DNA of 64,000 bases from Maea johnstoni (taxonomy: Eukaryota > Annelida > Polychaeta > Spionida > Magelonidae): the NCBI GenBank assembly GCA_963942565.1, contig OZ012686.1, positions 60,110,904 through 60,174,903 on the forward strand, read 5' to 3'. The notes beneath the pieces are model-generated. The model was not told where the DNA came from. It ran no database searches and saw only the letters and a list, made by a program, of their open reading frames with translations. Below, in pieces: positions 12,504 through 24,960 of the stretch. The position numbers and the translations under genes are program-made. Each line of letters begins with the position of its first letter. Position 1 is the first letter of the stretch.

Positions 12504-15044
12504 CGGTCATTCTATAATTGCGGTACATTTTGGGGTAGATTGAAAATGACAATATCATGTAAATTTAATAAACTTTTATTTGAAAAATACAGTGACTGAC
12601 ATTCCTACGGTCAAGGAAAAATAGCTGGTACAGGTTGTTGATCATTATTTCTTGATAAAAAAATATGTTTTTGTATCACCTTTGGCAAAATACTGTCCAC
12701 TCTGTTACTTACAAATCATGTAATGTTGCAGGTACTTCAGAAAGAGTTTCAAGAATATGAGCAACACAACATATATGTCTGAATGTAATCATAATGATAC
12801 ATATGCTTGCTTTTACAGTTTTTGTATTCCAAGAAGCTGAAAACTTCTTCTTTGTTAACCGTTGGCGTGAAAAAGAAATTTCTTAACACATATATGATGG
12901 CAATGGGACTGTTTCAAGTTTCCAGTGAAAGTCCTTTTGTAATATATTAATGGGAGGATTGAAATGGAACATTTCCCAACTTTCCACCAATCTTGCCTGT
13001 TTGTTTGGGAAATAAAATGGCAAACAAAGAAAAAAGGGTGTCCACCCTGTTACGTCCACTCTGTTACATTACGTCCACTCTGTTACATAACAGGGTGGAC
13101 ATTTCTGAGTGGACAGCTTCTAACATTAGCATAAAGCACCTTACTCTAAGAAACTGGCTTAAACATCTTAAATCTAACAGGTCAATACAGGCCAAAGGTC
13201 ACTGAATAGCAGAAAAAACAGAAATGCTCCCAGTAACAGACATATCAGGAAAACATTTCAAAGACTTATTTAGTATTGACTAGGCTAGACTTTCTTTTCA
13301 TGTAATGAATCAAATTGGTCTGGCCTGATAAAGATATGCACAATCTAAAGTGCACTTTCAACCTCTGCCATTATTGTTTGATCTAATTGGTAGTTTCGAC
13401 CTGTAAGTGTCTCTGGAGATGAAATATCTTCTGCTACAATATCATAATTTGAATACCAACTGGGACAGTCTTCAGGTCAACCATTGACAACATGGCTTGA
13501 GTTGAAATTCCAATGACCTCTGCTGGTACAAGGTAGAGTTGAACAAATTGCTGTAGGCACTTTTCAAATTTGTATACACATCAGTGGCATCTCTGCAGTC
13601 ACTTCCTTGGTGAACAATGCGGTCAGACATTCGCCTAATGGTGGCACCCACCCCATCAGGGACTCCTTTCCTATGACCATTCTCAAAAAAGTTCCAGGTT
13701 CCAAATGTCATACCCCTTTGAGACTCTGTGTGTGAACAGGGAGACATTTGCTTTTTGTTTATATTGGGTACATGGCCCATCACTAAAATAGTGGATGGTA
13801 TCAATTTCTGGATGCTTGTTTTGGATTAGATTAAGCACAGTGTCAAGATGAGCCCATATTGCAGCAGGACCATGCGGAAGGCTTTCAGAAATAGTGCAAA
13901 ATGTGTTGGCTTCACCATCATGCCCTACATAGTAAACACCTGTATGAAGGCTGATCTGTTTCTTGGAGGCCCCAAAGTGTGCACTTAGAACTTCATTCTG
14001 CATTTTACACACATAATTTTCAGAGAAATCATGTGCATGAGACACTCATTTGACATCATGTTCCGTTTCAAAGTACGATAAAACTTCTACTGATGTCTGA
14101 TGTTGTAATAATGGGGTTTGAACTGCCCTCTGGGAATGGCATTCATCAAGGAGATCTCCAATAGTTCCTCTCATCTCTTTGTTTTACTGTTATTGTAACT
14201 TTTTTCATGGAATCCTTGATTTAAGTTTGAGATTGCCCACTCTGTTTCCCTACTCAGTCCACCCTGTTACTATTTTAGTAACAGAGTGGACAGTAACAGG
14301 GTGGACAGATTTCTAAAAAAGTAGGTCATAAGTTTTGTCACCCTTCACTTTTTGCATGTGGCATGACTCAGCTTAAATCTCCATTTTACAAGTTTTCTAT
14401 AGGCAATCTTTTTAAATTTCACATTCTAGTAATTCTATATATATTCAAGTAACAGAGTGGACACTCAAATGGGTACCATAAGGGTTCTCACTAAGATTTC
14501 TTTCATAAATGACCAAATGAAGTTGTCTGCTTAATGTAGGTCAGCCATGTCAGTCTGAAATGCATGGAGCTACCCTCTATTAATCATATGTGACACTAAA
14601 ATAGAAAAAAGCTAGTTATTCATGTTGAAATAGTGTACGGTAACAGAGTGGACACAGAACTTAGCGACACACCTAAAAAGCACTTTTTTTCTCATATTTA
14701 GGTGAAATTATTTATTTTTGAGAATTCAAAGGTAATCATAGCATGACATTTAACTCATTTTGCTCTAAAAAATCAATTCCAAAAGTCAAGTTACAATCCT
14801 TTTTTAGCTTCATTGTTTCCCGCATGTACATTGCGACAAGTGGGAAAGGCAGAATGTCAAACATGTTTGAGCTTGAATGGATGACTAGTTCCCAAAATTA
14901 TCATAGAAATAACCTGTATTATGTAAAGCAATGATCTAATAAAGGTAAACATCCCTGAAAAAAAAGAAAATTGTTTTAATATTTATGAAACACAGTTGAG
15001 TGTAGGTGAGTGACGTAAAATGTCCCGCAATTATAGAATGACCG
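12504..15044. mobile_element. Cut-and-paste DNA transposon, 4-bp target duplication (Sola-like?)
   Basis: The 2541-bp unit begins CGGTCATTCTATAATTGCGG and ends with the complement CCGCAATTATAGAATGACCG, followed further in by matching ACATTTT. The target duplication is CTAT (12500-12503 and 15045-15048). The interior holds a decayed minus-strand transposase and ten copies of GTCCACYCTGTTAC in both orientations. A 4-bp duplication is a known feature of Sola elements, but I cannot confirm the superfamily without a protein search. Confidence 0.85.
13472..14045 (-). pseudogene. Decayed DNA-transposon transposase fragment
   Basis: Two overlapping minus-strand frames carry consecutive parts of one protein. 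The upstream frame (to about 13750) contains DFSENY, HFGASKKQISLHTGVYYVG and FSDGPCTQY. The downstream frame contains GTWNFFENGHRKGVPDGVG. These motifs belong to a protein family I recall from many cnidarian and other invertebrate genomes as repetitive, transposase-like genes. The DFSEN, FSDG and FENGH segments could supply acidic catalytic residues, but that is inference. The first codon of the upstream frame is GTG, and an in-frame TGA lies just before it. A frameshift separates the two frames near 13750. The gene is therefore non-functional. It lies inside the 12504-15044 element, on the strand opposite the CCDC88 exons. Confidence 0.75.
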
Positions 15045-15048
15045 CTAT

Positions 15049-17929
15049 AGTATACACACATTTTAAGTTCCAAACTTCAATTTGTTATTGTATCTCTGGA
15101 ATAATATATGTCAAAGGTTGCAGTTGTTAGTCTATGTTAGATGTTAGGCATTTTGTATTCATAGTGTTCTTTCTCCTTGAGTAGCATGCTTGTACCTTGT
15201 AGCTCTAACAATTCGTAGTTTTAGGATATCTTGGCAATAAATGAAGGGAGCCATTTGATTTCAAATTTTTATTTCAATATGGACACACTTCCTACACTGA
15301 ATTTGAAATGCAAACTTTTCAACTAACTTTATTTATGTAATAGATCTAAGGAAAACAATTAGTAGAATTGTTGGCTAGGTTCTTATAAGCAGTTCTTGAA
15401 ATTTTATATGTTTTGAAGTCCATCATCAAATCCACTGTGTGTACTAGTGCCGAGGCACATGGTACTGAGCACTGCAGGGTTGCCTGGTTTAGAACAGGTG
15501 CCTTTATACTGAGGAGGCAGTATTCTGGGTCTGGGATCCCAGCAGCTGGCCTGGGCAATCCTCCAGGAAGGGAGAGCCTGCTTTTATTGAGTATTTATGC
15601 AGAATAAAAGATCTTCAATGAACAGTTTTGCACATGGGACCAGTGCTGGATCGATCACTAGAGGCGCTCCTCTGCATCCATACCAGCTGACATGAACAGG
15701 TTTCTGTTCTTAAGATCTTCCATTTCCTGACTGCATCCGTAAATACTGATCCACCAGTTCACTCATTGTCACTTCCATTTAAAATTCATGATTTGCTATA
15801 GTTCTGAAGTCTTAGGTATATTTTGATTATTTTGGTGAGGGCCATGTGTTTCCTCTCCAGTTTGACTAAAACATTTAGGAAAGGTGGCTCCCTTACAGTT
15901 ACACTGCTTGACTTTAGCCTTCCACATATTGATCTTTGAACAATCATGATAATTCAAAAATTAAATTTTACCTATTGATATTAAAAATGGTGAAATATTG
16001 AAGTTGCTTAATTGAAGTATAAATGGTTTTCTAAGTTTCATTGTATTTTGGGCTATACCCCCACCACTTGACATCCAAGCCTTTCTATCAGTAAGACTAC
16101 TTGCCAAGAAACTCAATCTTGTTATCTTAATCCTGGCTTCCTCCCCAGCAGCCTAATGAGGGCTGGGCTGGGGCTCACACTACACACAGTTCCTTGTCAG
16201 GGACTAGGTGCTGATTGCAGTTACAGGCCTTGGATCTTGATAAGATAAATCCTTGCCATATTCAGTGTAACTCCAGTTACACAGAGGCCTAATTTGGTAG
16301 AGTGCCTAATAGTAGGATGCTGAGTTCTAGCCTTACTTAAAGTGGAAATACCTTTCTGTAGAAAACACCACTAACAAAATATCAAGAGAAATGTATTTCA
16401 GAAGACCAACTTAAAACTTTCCTCAAAGCCTTTTTTGAATTCTTTCTTATTATGTCATAAGTGTTAGCTTTCATAGACTATCAGGGCCTGCCTCAATATT
16501 TGAGTTTTCTACAGCATTGCCATTGACTGCTTTATGTCTGTTACCACTGCCTGGATTTAAATCTCGCTCTTGGCACATGGAAAAGTTGCCATTGATTAGG
16601 GGTTGGTTGATGGTTTCTTCAGGATCTCAAGTTTCTTCTGGACATCATTAACAATTAGCTAGTCAGGATTTGATGATCAAGGAGCTCCAAATCCCAAGCC
16701 ATAGACTTTATTTTCTTAGGGCGACGTCTGTGCGTGTCGGGTTTGAGTTGAGTGTTGTTCCCAGGTGATGGATAGCCAGGTATGAACTCTGCTATGATTA
16801 GTTCTCTTTGCGGCGGAGGTCTCCTTGCCTGACAGATGTTTTGATAGATCTTAGTATATAGTCCAAGATCAACACCCGCACTATGCACAGAGGTGGCAGC
16901 ACCAGTGCTGCTGGTAATGGTATTGATTACTTAGGCTGGAATATTTGGAAAATGTTAATGTATTTAATTATGAGTTCTATGAGCTGAGAGCACATCTGTT
17001 GGTGATTTCTGAGAAATACCAGGCAGAGTCTGCACTCCACATAGTGCTAGATCCAGACGTAAGCAAGTCACTTCCCAGAGGGAAAGAATTGGTCTGGATA
17101 GTAAAGCTGCAAAAAAGCATGTTAGGTGGAATTTCAACTGTTGTATACAGACCTGTAAAAGTTAACAGGCTTGTACAGGCTCGTTAACTTTTACCTGTGT
17201 AGTCTACCAGGATAGAAGAAAAATTTGACTGATATTTTTGGGCAACTTTCCTTTTTGGAATATTTGGAAAACAAAATATTTTGAAATGTGGTTTATTCCA
17301 ATGAAGACAACTACTAGTATCTTAAAATTATATATCAATTTCTTATGCTTGGACATCATAGTTGTTGTGGCAAATGTAAGCCTTATTTGAATTATTCACA
17401 ATTGAGTGTAAAATGGAGGGGTTGGCTATACCCACTTAAATAGAAAGTTCTATGTGATGCCTTTGAAAAGTTGAAAGCAACCAGAGCATTCCTTCACTCT
17501 ATTTGTTTAAGGAATAGTATTTAGCCACGGCTAGACCAGTTCAGTGAATTGAAATTGAAATCCTGGCTCACACCTGAATAGGTACGGAGACTGAGCAGTT
17601 TGCATACAAGGTGGAAGTGGTATCCATAGTAGAAAATGTGTTGATCTAACGGCCGTTGATCCTATCTGTGAATGGCGATACCTTTGGTATGTGGGTCTGT
17701 TATGTTTCAAAAGGGTCATTGCCTAGTAACCATAACCGTCCTGACTGGCTTCACTCATTCATTCCTAGAGGACCTCAAAAAGATTACAGTAACATAAACA
17801 TGATAATCTTATAGAAAGCATCATTTGCCAGGTATATGTTAAATAAATGTGATAAATAAATGTTAGGTTTATAGTCTTGTTCCATTTTTATCAATGTTCA
17901 CACGACTCTTACATTTATTCCCTAGCAGG
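15049..17929. other. No gene recognised; small hairpin at 17155-17194
   Basis: Short frames only. The minus-strand frame at 16655-16888 is basic and proline-rich but unrecognised. A 12-bp perfect stem GTAAAAGTTAAC / GTTAACTTTTAC (17155-17166 and 17183-17194) with a 16-nt loop is the only structure noted. Confidence 0.5.
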
Positions 17930-18166
17930 CCTGTTCACTCTTTGAACCATTTCAACTCCCTGGGGAGCATGCAACCTTGGCAGCCAGGTCGAGCAATCAC
18001 ATGTCCATTCTGCCCTTTATGCCAGGTCCCCTATTCACAGCTGGGTGAACTGAGGCAATGTGAAGTTAACTGTCTTGCCCAAGAACAGACCAAAGTGACC
18101 CGGCTGGGAATCGAACCGGCGACCCTCTGATCGCTGGTCCAACACCTAACCAATTGATACAGAACA
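17930..18166 (-). mobile_element. tRNA-derived SINE
   Basis: Read on the minus strand, the head resembles a tRNA: ATTGGTTAGGTGTTGGAC fits an A-box and GGTTCGATTCCC is a near-consensus B-box, so RNA polymerase III promotion is likely. The body contains CTTGGGCAAGACAGTTAAC and TTGCCTCAGTTCACCCAGCT, resembling the conserved body shared by several animal SINE/LINE pairs (MIR/L2- or Deu-like). Exact ends are approximate and no target duplication was resolved. Not a functional tRNA, since the acceptor stem and anticodon arm do not fold convincingly. Confidence 0.8.
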
Positions 18167-20000
18167 TTGTAGATTCAGTAGAGTGATTATTACTTTTTAG
18201 CTATAGCGGACTCTAGGTACTGTAGATTCAAGTTTTGATTGGTTGACACACACATCCACACAGTCCCCAGATCCGCCAGGCTGTGGTGGGGCGTGTGGGG
18301 GCACCCTTGGTCTGAAAGGGCTAACATCAGAGCAAGTGTGCAGTGGAGAGGATGGTTGTCTATTTGAAGTGGCTTTGTGATCAGTGGAGTGTGCAGGTCA
18401 AGGGTCAAGGGTGCTTCTCAAGGTCATGGCCAGTCAGCCATGAGACAGTTTGACTGCAAGGATATTCAGAGAATGCCAAAGTGTCAATATGCATGCTAAA
18501 ATAGGAACATCCTCTCATCCAAGGGCGATGATTATGCTAATTGTCGGCAGAATTCTAAACCATTTATGACTGGATAGGCCCCAAGAAGTTGTATTATTTG
18601 GTCAGTATCTTTCCTATGATAACATTTTTGGGGAAGTATTTGAAGATGAAATGTTGACTGTATAAACACAAATTAGAATTTTCCTTCAAAACCTAAAGAA
18701 ATGATATGCATCACAGCTCTGTTACTCAAGAATCTTCAGTATGATTGGGTCCAGTACCCAAATACTAAATAGCAGCAGGGCTTAGTGTGAACATCACCAT
18801 CACCTATTGTATACAGATCCCTGGTAGCACATAACTTCTGAATATGTCTTACATGTAATGTTCCTAGCAGTGTCTCTTACCATGATGAGTTAAATTGAGG
18901 TTTAAGTAAAAATGGGGTTTGCTTAGGGTTGTCATTAGTAAGAGATTTTCATTAATTCAATAACCAATAAAACAATTAATGATTTGGTACTTGCAGCATG
19001 AAACTGTGTATTGACCTTGACCCCCACACATACACTTATTACGTCTGTGCGAATTCCGTGATTTAAATGGAATGGAAGTGCACAGTTGTGGTGCAGAGTG
19101 AATGCTGTTCAACTGTGTTTTCCTAAAAACAAAGTTTATTTACCGAATTTTCATATGAATCAATATCTTGGGCCTTTAAGGCAGTCCATGAATGAATGGT
19201 CAGAAGTAGACATTCTGCTCTCTCCATCTTCACAGTGGAAGCTTGTGGTGCTGTGGCATTGCATCCTGACCTGAATAAAGCAGTACTTAGTGTGTCAAGT
19301 GTGAATGTATATATAATAGTTGTGCTTCACTGTGGGGAGGCAGGAACATGTTCAGTAACTCCCTTTAGGAGTATCCTGCCCAGGGTACACTGGGGGACGT
19401 GTGTGCTATTGATGAAAGTAGGTGAGCCCAACTTCCAAGTGACTGAACTTCCTGCACAATGTCCAATTTAGTGTGAAATATGCATATTAGACAAAACCAC
19501 ATCCCTAATCCACCAACATCCTTCATATTTACAAAATAGCTCTGCCCTATTCATTGCTGTCTCTGCCGGTATGAAGCATCTCTCCTGCCCCATCCCCTCA
19601 TAACTGTTATCCAACCATTTTAGTTGCAAAAATCTCTTTTGTATTGTAGGTTTCTGAATGAATATTTTAATTGCTTTTAACCAATCCATGCAAGATAGGC
19701 TGTACTCATCTATTACAGAAAAATCTGAATAAAAACCTTATTATTAGTTGTTGAACTGCTCTGATGCGACTCTCTGGCCCTGCTGTAGTTGGTTGTATCT
19801 CCAGGGTGACTTGCCTGTGGGTTGTGTATGTAGAAGATAAGATGGTGTAAGTGTGATTGTCATTGACACAGGCTGCTTGCACACCTCTCCATTGTTGACC
19901 CATATCTCACGGTATGAAGACAGATCTTGGATTTCGGTGTCATAGGAGGAATTCTCCTTCATAACACTACTTGCTTAAACTCTTGATATTGATAAACACA
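18167..20000. other. No gene recognised
   Basis: Random-looking short frames and AT-rich DNA. No tandem repeat or inverted-repeat element was resolved here. Confidence 0.5.
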
Positions 20001-20008
20001 CTTCTCAG

Positions 20009-20385
20009 TAGGACTGTCATTGATATGACAAGTATCGATCGATCGAAATAATTTTTCCAATTAATCGAAAAAAATATTATGTCAATTGTTATGTCAATTA
20101 ATCGAAACACATTTTTTCAGCCTTTTACACCCTTTTCTTGCCATTTTTGGCCAACACTAATAAGAATTTTGAAGAGAAGCTCAGGTATTCAATCAAAAAG
20201 TGTTGAGAAAACCTTCATTGTCTTTGCAATGTGAGAATCTTAGGATCCTAGCCACAGAAATAGTGTGGAACATGTGAAAATATTCTATTAGTGCAGTTCT
20301 TCAAAATTGAATCGAAATAATCGGAATCGAAAAATAAAATGTCAATGATCGAATCGAAAAAAAATGGATGTCAATGACAGCCCTA
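20009..20385. mobile_element. hAT-type MITE, family C relative, short form
   Basis: The 377-bp unit starts TAGGACTGTCATTGA and ends TCAATGACAGCCCTA. It has a perfect 8-bp target duplication CTTCTCAG (20001-20008 and 20386-20393). Sub-terminal DNA is rich in ATCGAT/TCGAAT. The ends (TAGGNNTGTCATYGAT) match those of the 10156-11000 element, so both were probably moved by the same or related transposases. Confidence 0.9.
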
Positions 20386-20393
20386 CTTCTCAG

Positions 20394-21999
20394 TACCCTA
20401 TACGTAAGGGCCAATACAAGTGAGGGTATGCAGGTGGTCACTGAAATTGATATTGAGGTTTAACCATGTAAAAATCGTAATTTCTTGTTTGAGTTATTTG
20501 TTTATTCATTTACGTACATTCATTTATGTATTTTTTTTTGTTCATTTTAATCAAGTAATCTATTTATCTATTTATTTACTTATTTAATTATTCATTCACT
20601 TATTATTTTAAAGATCATATGGGATATACTATTACAACGAGTGATAGAAAGGGATGCCCTATATATTTGATAAGATAAGTGTCACTGCAGTTTAAAAAGG
20701 ATAATTCCTTGTATTGCTTTTGATTTCCATGATAGTTTTACTGTCTAGGGAACAATCACAGTTGCCATCACTAAACCACGTTTTATTGCTTCACATTCAA
20801 AATTATTGCCATGGCAACTGTCTCTGTTTCCCAGTTTCACTTCCTAGTAAGGGACTAGCTATCAGCACAGCTCAGGCCTCCGCCGCGCACAGCATTCAAA
20901 ATCCCCTGCTTGCCATAGAAAACCAGCCATTTCCATGGCAACCGGGGGAAAATCTTAGTTTTATTAATCATGATATATTAACGAGGGCAGACTGAAGTGC
21001 ACTGGGGTTAAATGTAATTTAAGGGTACTTAAGCGTGGTTGCTTTTTTAATGCCATTATGGGCTAGGTCAATGCTGTATTTTTATTCTATTCATGCATGA
21101 TGTCTAATTATGCATCTTGCAAATGGAGACCCCACATGCAATTTCTCTCTTAGTGTCTTGAATCAAGGTAAAGATGATACCCTAATGATAACCCATCTCC
21201 AAACAGCTAATTACAGGTGTTATACAGGTGAGAACCTGAGTCAGCCCTACCTGTAATCTAAGCTCATTACCTATGCAAATACTACCTTTATTGGAGACTT
21301 CATCACTTTGACTGTGCACTTAACTGCCGAGTTCTCACAAGAACAATGGCACGATACCCTGCCAGTGGGCAGTATTTAGGGGAGGAGAGCAATTAGCTCG
21401 GTGTCTTCAGTTAGATGTCGATCAATAGCTCTCAGGATGAACCATCTATGATAATATGGAGTGATTGCACCCCATCGTCTTTCTTCACATCATATGTGTT
21501 TTAAGGCCTAAGCCTCTCCCATGGATGTCTCTTCACCACAGAGAAGCATTATTGGGCCATTCCTAGATGTGGGAAATGTACAGGTAGCCCCTTATTCTTC
21601 ACAGATAACCTCTTAGGGCAAAACAAAATGTGTTGTCTCCACCTATGATATTTTGAAAAAAAACACTTGTTAATTAAGAGGCATGATTTAAAAAAAAAAG
21701 GAAGAGTATTTGTTTGCAGGTTTCTAATTTCTAGTTGATATCTCTAGATATCAAAAGGTTTGACTCATATTACCAGGTGACCAGGTCAATTTGGCTGCTA
21801 CACATTTGGATGGTTTACAAATCACATGGGGTAACCAGAAACATGCCAAAATGACAGTAGCAAATGCCAGGCTAGCGAGCGTGTCCATGAAATATGTATA
21901 GTAGCAACCCATGACCTGCTGAGCCAGACACCTTAAGGCTTTGTTCTGCTTCTTGGCAGAAAGTGGATTTCAGCCTGACATTAGAGTGCCTCACAGTGC
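20394..21999. other. No gene; TTTA-rich low-complexity patch
   Basis: The stretch about 20490-20620 is rich in TTTA/TTCATT words. The rest holds only short unrecognised frames. An interval ending CATATTACCAG/GTGACC near 21775 mimics a splice donor but its frame is closed shortly upstream. Confidence 0.5.
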
Positions 22000-22190
22000 T
22001 AAACCCTCATGCTGCCGGTGGCTAATTTGGCCAATACAAAATGATGCAAAAAAGCTGAAAATTTACTGAAACCCTAACAAATGGGTACTCATATGAGAGT
22101 AATCGTTGAGAGCTATCCAATGAATACCAACATGACAGGGTTTAGATGGTTTTTAAAAATCTTTGCATCCTCAGCATTGGAAGGGTTTAA
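22000..22190. mobile_element. Family D MITE, copy 2 (reverse orientation)
   Basis: Starts TAAACCCTCATGCTGCCGG and ends CAGCATTGGAAGGGTTTAA, the reverse complement of the family D arrangement at 11339-11549. Interior words such as CAAAATGATGCAAAAAAGCT are the complement of those in the other two copies. Confidence 0.7.
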
Positions 22191-23480
22191 AAACGTAATG
22201 CTATAGTAGAGAGATGGATATTGCATTGAATAGTGGGCAGAAGTTGGCCTGCAGCTAATTGAGTGCTCAGCCCAGCAGCAGCCTGGTGGTAATTACTCAC
22301 CTATGTATGTGAGAATTCAGCAGTTACGTCACTGGCCGTCCAGAGCCTCGAGTGATATTGCCACCAGACACACAGACAGGACAGGCAGGTTGGTTGGTTG
22401 GCTGCCTCGCTCACAGGTCTCCCCTAAGGGTATAATGATGTGCATATGGACGGGAGAGTGGTTGTGAGCTGGAGTTATGGTGATTGCGTTCCTACAAACA
22501 CATGCTCTTAGCTCCTGAGGGGAAATAACACATTCCTCTACATACAGTTGAGCATGCATGGTGGTATGCTTTATGTTTGTGTTCATATAGTACTAGTTAA
22601 TAATTACATATACTGTTGTCATCATCATCACCATCATCATCATTATGGGTGCTATTTTCATCATCTCCATCACCATATTAAGCCATCACCATAATCCTCC
22701 CACACCATATCATACCATACCAAATTTCTAGTAATTATTATCATCCTTTCTGGTGTGTTCCAACTCATGCTAAGAAAGGGTAAGCCAGGATGAAATCTCC
22801 TTGCTTTGTAGCCATTTTACTTATCATGGGAAGAGGGTAAGCAATGTTCAATTATGGGGTACATGAAGTACAAATTTGCTGTATGTGGTCATGCCACATA
22901 GACAGCATATTCACAGAGCATTCTCTATATTACCAGTAAGCTGGCTGTTACATGCAGACATCTTAGTCTCATATGGAGGTCTTGGGGGTAGACTAATTGA
23001 ATTTATTTGACTGCCTCACGGTGTATGTAGTAAGTGATTAGGTGTGGCAGTGGCTGTCTGTCCTTATACACAGCTCTAATAGCTGTCTCTGTGGCCTGGT
23101 TATAGGACTTCAGGTACACAGGCTCTGTCGGAGGAGTTGAGGACGGAGATGGCATGGTATCCAGTATTGGTACCAACCCCTAGGTCTACATGCTCTGTAG
23201 TAGGGTAAGTTATATATTGCTTTATATCACTCTTAGCCCAACAGCAATTGTACTTGCCAAGGGCATGTTAACTGAATGCCTTAGATATTACTTCGCTGAT
23301 ACCTTTCAGACCTAAGCATCTTTTACAATGTCATTTCTGAAGGGGACGTGGGTCTAAATTTCCTTTACTCCTAAGATATTGTCATAGGATTGATAGATGT
23401 TACCTTTTCAGTTAAACTCTGACCATTAATTGGATATTTGTGAGACACTGGCTAAGTTGGCAGAGTTGACCTAGCATGTG
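22191..23480. other. No gene; short (CAT)n tract
   Basis: A CAT/ACC trinucleotide tract lies at about 22619-22680. Nothing else was recognised. Confidence 0.5.
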
Positions 23481-23488
23481 AAATGCTG

Positions 23489-23915
23489 TAGAGCTGCACT
23501 CACCACTCACAAACTCGAGTGGCTCGAGCCCTGGAGCAAACTCGTCGAGCTCGAGCTGTAATGTTCAAATCGTGAGCTCGTTGATGTTGGGAACACAAAC
23601 GTAACACAGGGCACATAACACGCGTTATCAACATACATTACTGCTTATCGCTGTCATGTCTTCTTTACAATCTCTAATGTATACATTCAATCGGTGTTGA
23701 GTGTTAAACTGACCTTTGTACCTCGTCAGCACGTTTTGAAATTAAATAAGCATGGCAATGTTAATAATTGTCCGCCAATGAATATTCATTTCTTAATAGC
23801 TGGGCTGGAAAATAAATATCTTTTTGAAGAATCAGAACGTCCGTGAGCTCATGAGCTCATGAGTCAAATAGGTGGTGAGCTCATGAGTGGATCTCCCTCC
23901 ATGAGTGCAGCTCTA
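23489..23915. mobile_element. hAT-type MITE, family E, copy 1, with nested insertion at its right edge
   Basis: The 427-bp unit starts TAGAGCTGCACTCAC and ends GAGTGCAGCTCTA, with many GAGCTC/CTCGAG words inside. Its 8-bp target AAATGCTG sits at 23481-23488 on the left. The right copy is displaced to 24496-24503 because another element landed across the boundary. A second copy in opposite orientation lies at 56495-56923. Confidence 0.88.
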
Positions 23916-23916
23916 A

Positions 23917-24493
23917 TGGCCCAGTCACACTAGGGTCCGACTATCGCACGATTTTAAAATAGGATCCGATTTTGCTAATTTTTCAATAGGAACAGGACGT
24001 TCCGATTTTGAAAATAGACAATTTTGCAGTCACACTATTACGATTCATCGGAGCCGATTTTATTGCTATAGAAAAATGCGTCAATGATTTGTCTTGCGAT
24101 ACAGTAGTAGTGCGATGTTTGCAGTCACACTATTGCGATTCATCGGAGCCGATTTTATTGCTAGAAAAATGCATCAAAACCATTGTCTTGCGACTTTTCA
24201 AAAATGGCCACTGATTTGCGAGCAGGAGCGCAAACCAGTACCGACTTTTTTTAGTCGGATCCGATTTTGTATTTGGCCTAAAAATCGGATCCGACGATCG
24301 CACGATAAGTGAAAAAATCGGGACCAACCTGCCAATTTTAAAATCGTGCGACAATCGGGCTCTAGTGTGACTGTGGCATATACGATATTAACCCAGTACC
24401 AACTTTTTAGACGGAGCCGATAGGTGAAAAAATCAGGTCCGACCTGCCAATTTTAAAATCGTGCGATAGTCGGACCCTAGTGTGACTGGGCCT
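23917..24493. mobile_element. PIF/Harbinger-type MITE inserted at the edge of the family E hAT
   Basis: Ends are GGCCCAGTCACACTAGGGTC and its complement, extending about 44 bp as an inverted repeat. The target duplication is TAA (23914-23916 and 24494-24496), as expected for PIF/Harbinger (TWA targets). Inside, a segment with CAGTCACACTATT and GATTCATCGGAGCCGATTTT is tandemly duplicated (near 24030 and 24120). No transposase is present. Confidence 0.85.
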
Positions 24494-24716
24494 TAAAATG
24501 CTGTACACTAGGGGTCAAGCTTTCTCTGAATAATTGATCTGTTTGCTTAGGTCCATTATAGATGGGCATGGATTGACAGGAAAAATACAAATATCATGCC
24601 TTTATCTGGTGATCTTTGTCCACTTGCACTTTTGGATAGAGTAATATGTACACATTCCACAAGTAAGCCTCATGAAAACAGGCCTGATCATAAATATAAG
24701 TGACGACCAGAGGTAA

Positions 24717-24960
24717 GGCCTAAAAAAAAAGTTGTTTGTTTCTTGTAACCCTACCCTAATAAGTTTTTATTCAAAAACATCCCTACCCTAAAGTTTTTCC
24801 TGCCCTTCCAACTCCCAATCAACGTAAAACATGCATAAAACACACATTTTTGACCAAAAAAATATTTCAAAAAAATATTTCAAAATTTTTTTTTACCGAC
24901 CTACCTACCCTATTTATTTCCAGGCAGTTACAGGAAACAAACAATTTCTTTTTTTAGGCC
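24717..24960. mobile_element. Short PIF/Harbinger-like MITE
   Basis: The 244-bp unit begins GGCCTAAAAAAAAAGTTGTT and ends in the complementary AACAATTTCTTTTTTTAGGCC, with the inverted repeat continuing through TTTGTTTCYTGTAAC. The target duplication is TAA (24714-24716 and 24961-24963). Diverged relatives lie at 37699-38054 and 61212-61600. Confidence 0.82.

Noticed and set aside
18060-18166. Possible functional tRNA on the minus strand
   Set aside because: A- and B-box-like words are present but the cloverleaf is not convincing and SINE body sequence follows; called a SINE head instead.
21735-21776. Candidate upstream HOOK exon ending in DSYYQ before GTGACC
   Set aside because: Only about 42 nt are open before a stop, and apart from YYQ it does not match the expected VNND..LVRQIK segment.
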